20,454 nucleotides of DNA from JBMNRY01 sp050944915 (GTDB taxonomy: Bacteria > Bacillota > Limnochordia > JAAZLZ01), in assembly GCA_050944915.1 (NCBI GenBank), contig JBMNRY010000028.1:1-20454 (forward strand). Reading direction: 5' to 3'. Shown here piece after piece: positions 7,350 through 14,284 of this stretch (positions are counted from its first letter, which is position 1; each line of letters begins with the position of its first letter). The translations under genes and the position numbers were made by a program. Below the pieces are notes generated by a model that was not told the DNA's origin, searched no databases, and saw only the letters and a list, made by a program, of their open reading frames with translations.

Positions 7350-7999
7350 CAAACCCGGAAGTTCTCGAGGGCCTCCCGGGCCGCCGCTTGTTCGGCGGCT
7401 TTTTTCGATCGACCCCGCCCCCGACCCCAAGTCTTCTCACCCCAATAGACCTCTACGGTGAAAACCTTATTATGATCGGGGCCATCGCTGGCCACCAACC
7501 GGTATAGGGGGGTGAGCCGTTGTCGTTCCTGGACTAATTCCTGGAGGACCGTTTTAGCATCGATTACCGTTTCGCCGGCTACAGCCCGGTCGATTTCCGG
7601 GACGATGTTCGCCAGGACGAATTGCCGGGCCGGCCCTAGGCCTCCGTCTAGGTAGATGGCTCCTAGGACTGCCTCCAGGGCATCACAAAGGGTCGATTGG
7701 CGGTTGGCCCCACCGCTTTTTAGCTCCCCACGGCCGAGGAAAACAGCTTCATTAAGCCCCAGCCGGCGGGCGATGGCCGCCAGGGTTGCCTCACAAACCA
7801 CCGCTGCCCTAATTTTAGCCAACTCTCCCTCGGGGGCTTCGGGTAAGCGCTTATACAAATACTCGCTACTGACTAGTCCTAAGACAGCGTCCCCCAAGAA
7901 TTCCAAACGCTCATTGTCCTCGCCCGAGGTTTCATTGGCATAGGACTTGTGGGTGAGGGCCAATAACAACAACTCCGGTTGGTTAAAGCTATAGTTCAA
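7346..7999 (-). CDS. rnc: Ribonuclease III
   Basis: Endonuclease for double-stranded RNA, maturing rRNA and processing mRNAs. The catalytic domain has the signature ERLEFLGDAVL (residues 30-40 from the TTG) and the second acidic cluster in DALEAVLGAIYLDGG. The C-terminal dsRNA-binding domain ends with the SKKAAEQAAAREAL helix. The coordinates use the only conventional start, TTG at 7997-7999, but it has no ribosome site and would remove the first helix. In-frame coding continues upstream (ARGRDRRYWNNWAQKH) to an ATC at 8048-8050 that follows GGAGG by 4 bases, so the true protein is probably about 234 aa (7346-8050). It follows fabF closely and is probably cotranscribed with the fab genes. The stop codon overlaps that of the convergent regulator. 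Confidence 0.96.
   Translation of the reverse strand: MNYSFNQPELLLLALTHKSYANETSGEDNERLEFLGDAVLGLVSSEYLYKRLPEAPEGELAKIRAAVVCEATLAAIARRLGLNEAVFLGRGELKSGGANRQSTLCDALEAVLGAIYLDGGLGPARQFVLANIVPEIDRAVAGETVIDAKTVLQELVQERQRLTPLYRLVASDGPDHNKVFTVEVYWGEKTWGRGRGRSKKAAEQAAAREALENFRVC
7380..7405 (+). terminator. Intrinsic terminator of the regulator gene, embedded antisense in rnc
   Basis: On the plus strand GCCGCCG (7380-7386), a 6-base loop and CGGCGGC (7393-7399) are followed by TTTTTT (7400-7405). It begins 31 bases after the stop of the rightward regulator. On the other strand the same bases encode the KKAAEQAAA helix of the RNase III double-stranded-RNA-binding domain, where no U-run is produced, so termination would act in the rightward direction only. 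Confidence 0.82.
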
Positions 8000-8067
8000 A
8001 TGTTTTTGCGCCCAATTATTCCAATAACGACGATCCCGTCCGCGAGCGATGGCCCCTCCCCCCCTTA

Positions 8068-9312
8068 CTATTCTTGGTAACGTCCCATGATGAGCACCGC
8101 ATTATGACCACCGAAACCAAAGGAATTGGACATGACGTAATTAAGCTGGGCCAACCGAGCTTCATTAGGCACATAATCCAGATCACACCGGGGATCAGGG
8201 GTTTCGTAGTTGATGGTCGGCGGGATCTGCTGGTTAGTCAAAGCTAAGGCACAAACGATAGCTTCAATCCCGCCAGCGGCCCCTAAAAGGTGTCCGGTCA
8301 TAGATTTGGTCGAACTAACGGCCAACTCGTAAGCCCAAGGACCGAAAACGGTCTTAATGGCACAGGTTTCGTAGTAGTCGTTATACTCCGTCGATGTGCC
8401 GTGCGCGTTAATGTAGTCGATATCCTCCGGTTTTAGATCGCCGTCGGCCAAAGCTTCCGCCATGGCCCGGGCTGCCCCTTCCCCATCGGGAGCAGGAGAT
8501 GTAATATGATAGGCATCACCGGTGGCACCGTAACCGACGACTTCGGCGTAAATCTTGGCTCCCCGTTCTTGGGCATGGGTCAGCTCTTCAAGGATCAAAA
8601 TCCCCGCTCCTTCGCCGAGGACGAATCCATCCCGATGGAGATCAAAGGGACGGGAGGCTTTGCTCGGTTCGTCATTGCGCACCGACATTGCCTTAGCCGC
8701 ACAGAAACCGGCGATTCCCATGGGGGTTAAGGCGGCTTCCGCGCCACCGGTGATCATCACATCGGCCCGACCCTGTTGGATAACCCGAAAGGCGTCGCCG
8801 ATGGAATGGCTCCCGGAAGCACAGGCGGAGACGCTGCAGGCATTATGCCCTTTGGCCCCTGTGTTGATGGAGACTTGTCCTGCGGCCATATCGGGGATCA
8901 TCATCGGTACGAAAAAGGGGCTCACCCGCCCCGGGCCCCGGTCGAATAAAGCGGCTGCCTGTCGTTCAAAGGTTTCGATGCCGCCGATACCGGAACCGAT
9001 GATCACTCCCACCCGGTGGGCATTCCCTTCATCGATAGTCAACTGGGCATCGGCTAAGGCCAGCTGGGAGGCCGCGACGGCGAATTGACTGAAGCGGTCC
9101 ATCCGGCGGGCATCCTTGCGGTCCATGTAATCCTCGGGGTTAAAGTCGGGCACATCGGCCGCGATGCGGGTGGGGAACTCTCTGGGATCAAAGCGGGTAA
9201 TGGGGCGGATCCCAGAAACGCCTTGGAGTAATGAATTCCAGAATAATTGCGCACCGATACCTAAAGGTGTGATGGCACCTAAGCCTGTGATTACAACACG
9301 CCTTTTTTGCAA
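8068..9312 (-). CDS. fabF: 3-oxoacyl-[acyl-carrier-protein] synthase II
   Basis: Condensing enzyme that elongates acyl-ACP with malonyl-ACP in fatty-acid synthesis. The 414 residues match KAS II. The Cys-His-His triad is present: Cys164 in SACASGSHSIGDA, His304 in INAHGTSTEYND and His341 in KSMTGHLLGAAGG, with Lys336 beside it. The C-terminal glycine-rich NSFGFGGHNAV loop is also present. The TTG start at 9310-9312 has GGGGAAAG 3 bases upstream. The acpP stop lies 69 bases upstream, a gap that holds an mRNA hairpin. The rnc gene follows within 17 bases of the stop if it starts at the ATC. Single ORF, intact. Confidence 0.97.
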   Translation of the reverse strand: MQKRRVVITGLGAITPLGIGAQLFWNSLLQGVSGIRPITRFDPREFPTRIAADVPDFNPEDYMDRKDARRMDRFSQFAVAASQLALADAQLTIDEGNAHRVGVIIGSGIGGIETFERQAAALFDRGPGRVSPFFVPMMIPDMAAGQVSINTGAKGHNACSVSACASGSHSIGDAFRVIQQGRADVMITGGAEAALTPMGIAGFCAAKAMSVRNDEPSKASRPFDLHRDGFVLGEGAGILILEELTHAQERGAKIYAEVVGYGATGDAYHITSPAPDGEGAARAMAEALADGDLKPEDIDYINAHGTSTEYNDYYETCAIKTVFGPWAYELAVSSTKSMTGHLLGAAGGIEAIVCALALTNQQIPPTINYETPDPRCDLDYVPNEARLAQLNYVMSNSFGFGGHNAVLIMGRYQE

Positions 9313-9339
9313 GCTCTTTCCCCGCCTTTCTTGATAATG

Positions 9340-9365
9340 TCGCCCACAGTAAACACCGTGGGCGA
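9340..9365 (-). other. mRNA hairpin between acpP and fabF
   Basis: TCGCCCAC (9340-9347) and GTGGGCGA (9358-9365) make a perfect 8-bp stem with a 10-base loop, 16 bases after the acpP stop. No U-run follows in the minus-strand direction, so full termination is unlikely. It may protect the acpP 3' end or lower fabF expression relative to the abundant carrier protein. Confidence 0.6.
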
Positions 9366-9381
9366 TAAGGGCGGTTAATGA

Positions 9382-9615
9382 TTAGTCAACCTTTTCCTTT
9401 AAATAATCTACTGCATTACCGACAGTAGTAATCTTTTCCGCATCATCGTCGGGAATTTCCAATTCGAATTCCTCTTCAAAGGCCATAACCAGTTCCACGA
9501 TATCGAGGGAATCAGCCCCTAAATCATCGACAAAGGAAGCCTCCATGGTGACATCGGCTTCATCGACTCCTAACTGTTCGACGATAATTTCCTTCACCTT
9601 TTCGAATACATCCAT
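9382..9615 (-). CDS. acpP: Acyl carrier protein
   Basis: Carries growing acyl chains on a phosphopantetheine arm attached to Ser36 in the motif GADSLDIVELVMAFE. The 77-residue acidic sequence, including FDDLGADSLD-like FVDDLGADSL and the FELEIPDDDAEKI segment, is standard. The ATG follows GGGAGGTGA, a strong ribosome site fitting the high demand for ACP. It lies 32 bases after fabG. A stem-loop follows the stop codon. Confidence 0.98.
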   Translation of the reverse strand: MDVFEKVKEIIVEQLGVDEADVTMEASFVDDLGADSLDIVELVMAFEEEFELEIPDDDAEKITTVGNAVDYLKEKVD

Positions 9616-9647
9616 CCCTATTCACCTCCCTCTTGACCACAAATATA

Positions 9648-10385
9648 TTACATGGCCAAACCGCCGTCAATTTGCAGCACTTGGCCTGTGATGTAAGCTG
9701 CTTCTTCGCTGGCTAAAAATGCGACACCGTTGGCGATATCCTCCGACCGGCCAACCCTACCTAAGGGAATTTCCCTTTGCAGTCTTGTGAGTTGTTCTTC
9801 GCTTAAGACCCGAGTCATGTCGGTGTCGATAAATCCCGGGGCGATGACGTTGGCCGTAATCCCCCGGCTCGCCACTTCCTTCGCTAGGCTCTTGGTAAAA
9901 CCGATAATCCCCGCTTTAGCCGCGGCGTAATTGGTTTGCCCTGGATTGCCCATCAAGCCCACAACGGAAGATATGTTGATGATACGGCCCCATCTTTCTT
10001 TCATCATGGCCCGTACCGCTGGTCGGCATAGATTATACATGCTTTTGAGGTTGACACCCAATACAGTATCCCAATCTTCTTCTTTCATACGCAACAACAA
10101 GCCATCCCGGGTAATCCCTGCGTTATTCACCAAGATATGGAGTCTACCCAGGTCCTTCACCAATTGGTCGATAAAGGAGGCACAAGCCTCGGCATCGGCC
10201 ACATCCAGCCCATAACCGATGATTTGACCAGCAGGGCTATATTGGGCGGCCACCTCTTGGGCCCTCTGGCTATCCCGACCGCAGATGACCACCTGGGCTC
10301 CTTCGGCTGCTAGCCGCTGGGCGATGGCCCACCCGATGCCCCGGGTACCGCCGGTGACCAGGGCCACCTTGTTAGTTAACCTCAT
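9648..10385 (-). CDS. fabG: 3-oxoacyl-[acyl-carrier-protein] reductase
   Basis: NADPH-dependent short-chain dehydrogenase that reduces beta-ketoacyl-ACP. The 245 residues carry the cofactor motif TGGTRGIG (11-18), NNAG (87-90), and the catalytic Ser140 (NISS), Tyr153 and Lys157 (YAAAK). The PGFIDTDMT segment and C-terminal GQVLQIDGGLAM are typical of FabG. The ATG overlaps the fabD stop by four bases (ATGA), with GGGG about 10 bases upstream, so translation is coupled. Confidence 0.97.
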   Translation of the reverse strand: MRLTNKVALVTGGTRGIGWAIAQRLAAEGAQVVICGRDSQRAQEVAAQYSPAGQIIGYGLDVADAEACASFIDQLVKDLGRLHILVNNAGITRDGLLLRMKEEDWDTVLGVNLKSMYNLCRPAVRAMMKERWGRIINISSVVGLMGNPGQTNYAAAKAGIIGFTKSLAKEVASRGITANVIAPGFIDTDMTRVLSEEQLTRLQREIPLGRVGRSEDIANGVAFLASEEAAYITGQVLQIDGGLAM

Positions 10386-11320
10386 CTTACTATATCCCCT
10401 TTCGCCTGTGCAACAAGTTTTTCTAGCTCTTGGGGGGTATCCACATTCACTACCTGCAGCCGGCGATCGATCCTTCTAAGCAAGCCCTTCAAGACCTGGC
10501 CGTGCCCCACTTCTACAAAGAGTTCCACCCCTTGGGCGACCATGTTGTGGATGGTTTCCTCCCAGCGGACCGGGGAAGTAAGTTGGGCGACTAATGTCCC
10601 TTTGATGGCCTCCCCATCTTCCACCGGTTGACCATCCACATTGCTAAAGACAGGCCGCGAGGGCCTTTGGATCTTCACTTGCTTTAGTTCATCGGCCATC
10701 GCCTGGGCAGCCGGCTCCATCAAGGGACTGTGAAAGGGTCCCGATACATCAAGGAAAACCACCCTGCGGGCGCCCTGTTCTTGGAGAGCTTTCCCAGCCT
10801 TTTCCACGGCCTTCCTTTTGCCCGAGATGACCACCTGCCCGGGACAATTGTAATTGGCTACGGTCACATGGGAAATACCGTTGCAGATTTCTTCGATGAC
10901 GGCAGTATCTAAGCCGAGGACGGCGGCCATGGCCCCTTGACCTTTAGGATAGGCTTCTTCCATCAGTTCTCCCCGACGGCGGACTAACGATAAGGCTGTT
11001 GGAAAATCAATAGCTCCCGCAGCCACTAAAGCGCTATACTCCCCTAGACTATGGCCGGCATAAGCCATCCCTTCCAGGCCCGCCTCCTTAATAGCTTCAT
11101 AGGCGGCGACACAAGCCGTTAATAGGGCCGGTTGGGCGTTGATGGTTAAATTGAGTTCTTGCGTGGCTCCTTCCCAGACTAATTCCCGCAGGGGAATACC
11201 TAGGATTTCATCGGCCTGATCCCAAATCCGCCGAGCCGCGATACTCTCTTCATAAAACTCCCTACCCATGCCTATGGCTTGGGAGCCTTGGCCGGGGAAA
11301 ATGTATCCTAGTTGAACCAT
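10382..11320 (-). CDS. fabD: Malonyl-CoA:ACP transacylase
   Basis: Transfers malonyl from CoA to ACP, supplying the extender unit. The 312 residues include FPGQGSQAIGMG (8-19), the nucleophile elbow GHSLGEY with Ser91, the malonate-binding Arg near 116 and the catalytic His197 in SGPFHSPLM. The ATG immediately follows the fabH TAA, with its GGGGGA ribosome site inside the end of fabH. The stop overlaps the fabG start. Intact. Confidence 0.97.
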   Translation of the reverse strand: MVQLGYIFPGQGSQAIGMGREFYEESIAARRIWDQADEILGIPLRELVWEGATQELNLTINAQPALLTACVAAYEAIKEAGLEGMAYAGHSLGEYSALVAAGAIDFPTALSLVRRRGELMEEAYPKGQGAMAAVLGLDTAVIEEICNGISHVTVANYNCPGQVVISGKRKAVEKAGKALQEQGARRVVFLDVSGPFHSPLMEPAAQAMADELKQVKIQRPSRPVFSNVDGQPVEDGEAIKGTLVAQLTSPVRWEETIHNMVAQGVELFVEVGHGQVLKGLLRRIDRRLQVVNVDTPQELEKLVAQAKGDIVR

Positions 11321-12334
11321 TTAAGCTTCCCCCTTGGACCATTGGAGGATCAGGGATCCCCAAGTTAATCCCGCCCCAAATCCGACGAGTAAGAGCTTTT
11401 GTCCCCTTTTTAGCTGACCACTGCGGGCCAGTTCATCGAGGGCGATGCCGATTGACGCCGCGGAAGTGTTCCCATAGCGCTCGACGTTAACATAGACTTG
11501 ATGGGGCTTCAGTTTCAAACGATGGGCGGCAGCTTCGATGATCCTGATGTTGGCTTGGTGGGGTATGAAAAAGGCGATATCCTGGGGTTCCATATTGGCC
11601 TTGGCCAAAACCTCCCGGGAGGATTCCACCATAATCCGTACGGCAAACTTAAACACATCATGACCGGCCATTTCGATGAAATGCCAGCCGGCGGCGACGG
11701 TTTCTGGAGAAGCGGGATGGCGAGTGCCGCCAGCCCGGATCCATAACTTATCGACACCACTGCCGTCGGCCCCGAGGCTGCTGGCGATGATGCCCATGCC
11801 TTCCCCTTGGGCCCCCACCACACAGGCACCAGCCCCATCGCCGAAAAGGATACAAGTGGAGCGGTCCTGGAAATTGGTGAGTTTGCTCAAACAATCGGCG
11901 CCGATGACGAGAATCCGGCGGTAATTACCGGCCCGAATCCCTTGGAAGGCCATATCTAATGCGTAGACAAAGCCAGAACAACCGGCTGATAAATCAAAGG
12001 CGGCAGCATTAACAGCACCGATATTATGTTGTACAAGACAGGCGGTAGCCGGGAAGGGCAAATCGGGGCTAATGGTAGCGACGAGGATCAAATCCAGCTC
12101 CTCAGGAGTCACACCGGCATCGTCGAGGGCCCTTTGGGCGGCGATGGTTGCCAAATCGGAAGTAGCCGTTTGGGCATCGGCTATGTAGCGTTGTCGAATA
12201 CCGGTCCTGGTGCGAATCCATTCATCGCTCGTATCTACCATTTGCTCTAAGTCCTGGTTGGTTAGTATCCCGTCGGGAACGGCCCGTCCCGTTCCTAAAA
12301 TGACGGCCACCGGTGCATTACTCTGATCCTCCAT
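11321..12334 (-). CDS. fabH: 3-oxoacyl-[acyl-carrier-protein] synthase III
   Basis: Initiates chains by condensing acyl-CoA with malonyl-ACP, setting straight- versus branched-chain starters. The triad is Cys119 (DLSAGCSGFVYAL), the His of FIPHQANIRI and the Asn of ERYGNTSAASIG. TSDEWIRTRTGI near the N-terminus is diagnostic. I use the ATG at 12332-12334, which has AGGTGG 8 bases upstream and overlaps the end of plsX by 17 bases. Tandem GTG codons at 12341-12346 would add four residues but lack a ribosome site. The protein is 337 aa, near the family length. The overlap with plsX implies coupled translation. Confidence 0.97.
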   Translation of the reverse strand: MEDQSNAPVAVILGTGRAVPDGILTNQDLEQMVDTSDEWIRTRTGIRQRYIADAQTATSDLATIAAQRALDDAGVTPEELDLILVATISPDLPFPATACLVQHNIGAVNAAAFDLSAGCSGFVYALDMAFQGIRAGNYRRILVIGADCLSKLTNFQDRSTCILFGDGAGACVVGAQGEGMGIIASSLGADGSGVDKLWIRAGGTRHPASPETVAAGWHFIEMAGHDVFKFAVRIMVESSREVLAKANMEPQDIAFFIPHQANIRIIEAAAHRLKLKPHQVYVNVERYGNTSAASIGIALDELARSGQLKRGQKLLLVGFGAGLTWGSLILQWSKGEA

Positions 12335-13328
12335 TACCCTCACCACCTAGTTTTTCGATCCGACTGCCGATTTGGCCCACAATATTTCCCTCTACAGCTT
12401 GGGCACAAACCCGGATCGCGTTTTGAATGGCCTTGGCGTTGGAACTACCGTGGGCGATGATACAAACACCGTTGATACCTAAGAGGGGTGCTCCCCCATA
12501 CTCGGTGTAATCTACACTCTTTTTCAGATTACGCAGACCTGGTGCCAAAAGAAGGGCCCCTAGTTGTTGACGGAAATTCTTCCTGCTTTCTTCCTTAAGC
12601 ATTTTGAACAGAGTTTCGCCTAAACCTTCGGCCAGTTTCAATAGAATATTGCCGACAAATCCATCACAGACGATAACATCGGCCCGACCGGCGGTGATAT
12701 CCCGGGCTTCAATGAAGCCCAAGTAATTAATCCCTGGAGTCTCCCCCAGTAGCCGGTGGGCGGCTAGGGTCAAGGCACACCCTTTAGTTTCCTCTTCCCC
12801 ATTATTGAGTAAAGCTATCCCCGGTTCTTTCCGACCGAGGACCGTCTGGCTGTAAATAGCACCCATGACCGCGAATTGTTGGAGATGCTCAGGGCGACAA
12901 TCCACATTGGCCCCGGCATCGACGATGATGCACATGCCCTTTTCCGTCGGGAAAAGGGAACTAATGGCCGGCCGGGAGACTCCCGGTAGCCTGCCTAAAT
13001 TAAACAGGGCCCCAGCCATGGTCGCACCGGTATTACCGGCGCTGACGAAACCACTGCCGGTTCCCTCCTTGACCAGCCGTAAGCCTTGGACCAATGATGA
13101 ATTGACCTTTTTGCGCACCGCTCGGACGGGATGTTCATCCATACCGATGACTTCCGGGGCGTGGAAAATGGTTATGCCGGAAGTCCCCTGGGGCAGATAC
13201 TCCCTTAGGGCGGTTTCATCGCCGACGAGGCCAATTTCAAGACCATATGCTTCCCTAGCTAAGAGAGCTCCCTGGACTATTTCCCGAGGGGCAAAGTCGC
13301 CACCCATACCATCGACTATAATCACCAA
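12318..13328 (-). CDS. plsX: Phosphate acyltransferase PlsX
   Basis: Converts acyl-ACP to acyl-phosphate, which PlsY uses to acylate glycerol-3-phosphate, linking fatty-acid and phospholipid synthesis. It starts VDGMGGDFAPREIVQGA, and contains VSAGNTGATMAGAL, DAGANVDCRPEHLQQFA and GFVGNILLKLAEG, all family hallmarks. At 336 aa it matches Bacillus PlsX. The TTG at 13326-13328 has GGAGG 5 bases upstream; an adjacent in-frame GTG (13323-13325) is equally possible. It is the first gene after the promoter at 13372-13400 and heads the fab operon. The fapR repressor gene that precedes plsX in Bacillus is absent. Confidence 0.97.
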   Translation of the reverse strand: MVIIVDGMGGDFAPREIVQGALLAREAYGLEIGLVGDETALREYLPQGTSGITIFHAPEVIGMDEHPVRAVRKKVNSSLVQGLRLVKEGTGSGFVSAGNTGATMAGALFNLGRLPGVSRPAISSLFPTEKGMCIIVDAGANVDCRPEHLQQFAVMGAIYSQTVLGRKEPGIALLNNGEEETKGCALTLAAHRLLGETPGINYLGFIEARDITAGRADVIVCDGFVGNILLKLAEGLGETLFKMLKEESRKNFRQQLGALLLAPGLRNLKKSVDYTEYGGAPLLGINGVCIIAHGSSNAKAIQNAIRVCAQAVEGNIVGQIGSRIEKLGGEGNGGSE

Positions 13329-13371
13329 CTATCCCTCCACACTAGGGCCAACCTTGTCTCGATCTTCGCCT

Positions 13372-13400
13372 AGTATAAGCGAAAGTAGGGGAAAATGCAA
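13372..13400 (-). promoter_or_regulatory. Probable sigma-A promoter of plsX-fab operon
   Basis: On the minus strand TTGCAT (13395-13400), a 17-base spacer and TATACT (13372-13377) precede plsX, with a predicted start near 13365 and a leader of about 37 bases. The -10 matches well; the -35 matches in its first three bases only. It lies just beyond the hairpin that follows rpmF, as expected for a new transcription unit. Confidence 0.6.
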
Positions 13401-13411
13401 CAGGAAATGCC

Positions 13412-13462
13412 AAACGGGGAAGCAAGCCCGATACCTATCAGTACCTGCTTGCTTCCCCGTTT
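13412..13462 (-). terminator. Long hairpin after rpmF, probable terminator or attenuator
   Basis: AAACGGGGAAGCAAGC (13412-13427) and its exact complement (13447-13462) form a 16-bp perfect stem with a 19-base loop, starting 11 bases after the rpmF stop. The U-run on the minus strand is only three bases, ending within the stem (CGTTTGG), so termination may be partial. The plsX promoter lies immediately downstream. Confidence 0.65.
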
Positions 13463-13473
13463 TCGGTTCCCGA

Positions 13474-13656
13474 CTATTGTTCTTCCACCTCTAAGACCTG
13501 CCGATTGTTATATACACCACAACTGGGGCAAACCCGGTGGGGTAGTTTCGGTTCGTGGCAGTTGGGACATGTGTTGACCTTTGGTGCAGTTACTTTCCAA
13601 TTGGCGCGGCGTTTTGCCGTCCTGGTTTTCGATTGACGTTTCTTTGGAACAGCCAT
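13474..13656 (-). CDS. rpmF: Ribosomal protein bL32 (zinc-binding form)
   Basis: Large-subunit ribosomal protein of 60 residues. It begins MAVPKKRQSKTRTAKRRANW and carries the zinc ribbon CPNC (30-33) and CPSC (43-46), so it is the zinc-containing paralogue type. The ATG has only a weak CGGG upstream, within a leader that can fold (13662-13683). It follows yceD by 34 bases, the conserved arrangement across bacteria, and is likely transcribed from the yceD promoter. Confidence 0.98.
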   Translation of the reverse strand: MAVPKKRQSKTRTAKRRANWKVTAPKVNTCPNCHEPKLPHRVCPSCGVYNNRQVLEVEEQ

Positions 13657-13661
13657 AATTG

Positions 13662-13683
13662 CCCGGTGATAGCCGGGATCACC
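13662..13683 (-). promoter_or_regulatory. Overlapping alternative hairpins in the rpmF leader
   Basis: Two mutually exclusive stems fit the 34-base yceD-rpmF gap: GGTGAT/ATCACC (78-83 with 65-70 of 13600s) and CCCGG/CCGGG (73-77 with 62-66). The second hides the CGGG that is the only ribosome-site candidate 5-6 bases before the rpmF ATG; the first leaves its GGG partly free. Short stems, so this is tentative. Confidence 0.3.
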
Positions 13684-13690
13684 TGCCTTT

Positions 13691-14236
13691 CTATGAATCC
13701 TGATCAGTATTAAGTAGTGCCTTTAAACTAGCGAGACGGGGATCGATGGTATCCACTTCACATTGACAGCTTCCTTCATTGAGGTTTTGCCCACAAAGGG
13801 GACAAAAGCCCAGACAATCTTCCCGGCAAAGGATTTTCATCGGGATGCCTAGAAGGAGGTTGTCCGTCAATACTTCTGTTAGATCGATGGATTCACCGAA
13901 ATACTGGTTCTTTTCGGCGAAAAACTCCTCATCTTCCCCATCATCCTCACCCCGGCGTTGGCCCTTAAGCTCATCAACGGCCGGATAGAACTCTTCGGTG
14001 ATCATCATCTTCAAAGGGATGATGGTTGGTTGTAAGCATCGATCACAGGGGAGTTCTATTTCCGTTTCCATTTTACCCCGCAGGAGAATGCAGTCTCCTG
14101 TATTGGTTAAGGTGAGATCTAAGCTCAATGGTGTCCGACAATTGATTTCCTGATCTAAGGGCGGGCAATCGATCTTTTGGACAAGATGGACGCTGGCACC
14201 CTTTTGCTCGGTTATGGAACCGATATTTACCTTCAT
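13691..14236 (-). CDS. yceD: YceD/YlbN family DUF177 protein
   Basis: Conserved partner of rpmF, linked in plants and bacteria to 23S rRNA or ribosome accumulation; exact role not settled. The 181-aa protein has LPCDRCLQP, a typical acidic linker (EDDGEDEEFF), the DLTEVLTDNLLLGIPMKILC segment and the cysteine pattern CREDCLGFCPLCGQNLN followed by CQC, then DPRLASLKALL. The ATG at 14234-14236 has GAGGTGA 8 bases upstream. An upstream in-frame TTG at 14282-14284 is the -35 box of the promoter, so it cannot be the start on that transcript. Confidence 0.94.
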   Translation of the reverse strand: MKVNIGSITEQKGASVHLVQKIDCPPLDQEINCRTPLSLDLTLTNTGDCILLRGKMETEIELPCDRCLQPTIIPLKMMITEEFYPAVDELKGQRRGEDDGEDEEFFAEKNQYFGESIDLTEVLTDNLLLGIPMKILCREDCLGFCPLCGQNLNEGSCQCEVDTIDPRLASLKALLNTDQDS

Positions 14237-14254
14237 CACGGGGTCACCTCGTTG

Positions 14255-14284
14255 ATTATATAGAAAATCCTTCTTAACTGTCAA
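14255..14284 (-). promoter_or_regulatory. Consensus sigma-A promoter for yceD-rpmF
   Basis: On the minus strand TTGACA (14279-14284), an 18-base spacer and TATAAT (14255-14260): both hexamers are perfect. The -35 lies within the last codons of the upstream LysM gene (CTT GAC AGT TAA). The predicted start, near 14248, falls inside the yceD ribosome site, giving a leader of only about 12 bases. Confidence 0.85.

Noticed and set aside
13430..13446. TACCT-containing loop resembling a FapR operator half site
   Set aside because: The repeats are direct rather than inverted, lie upstream of the plsX -35 inside the hairpin loop, and no fapR gene is present.
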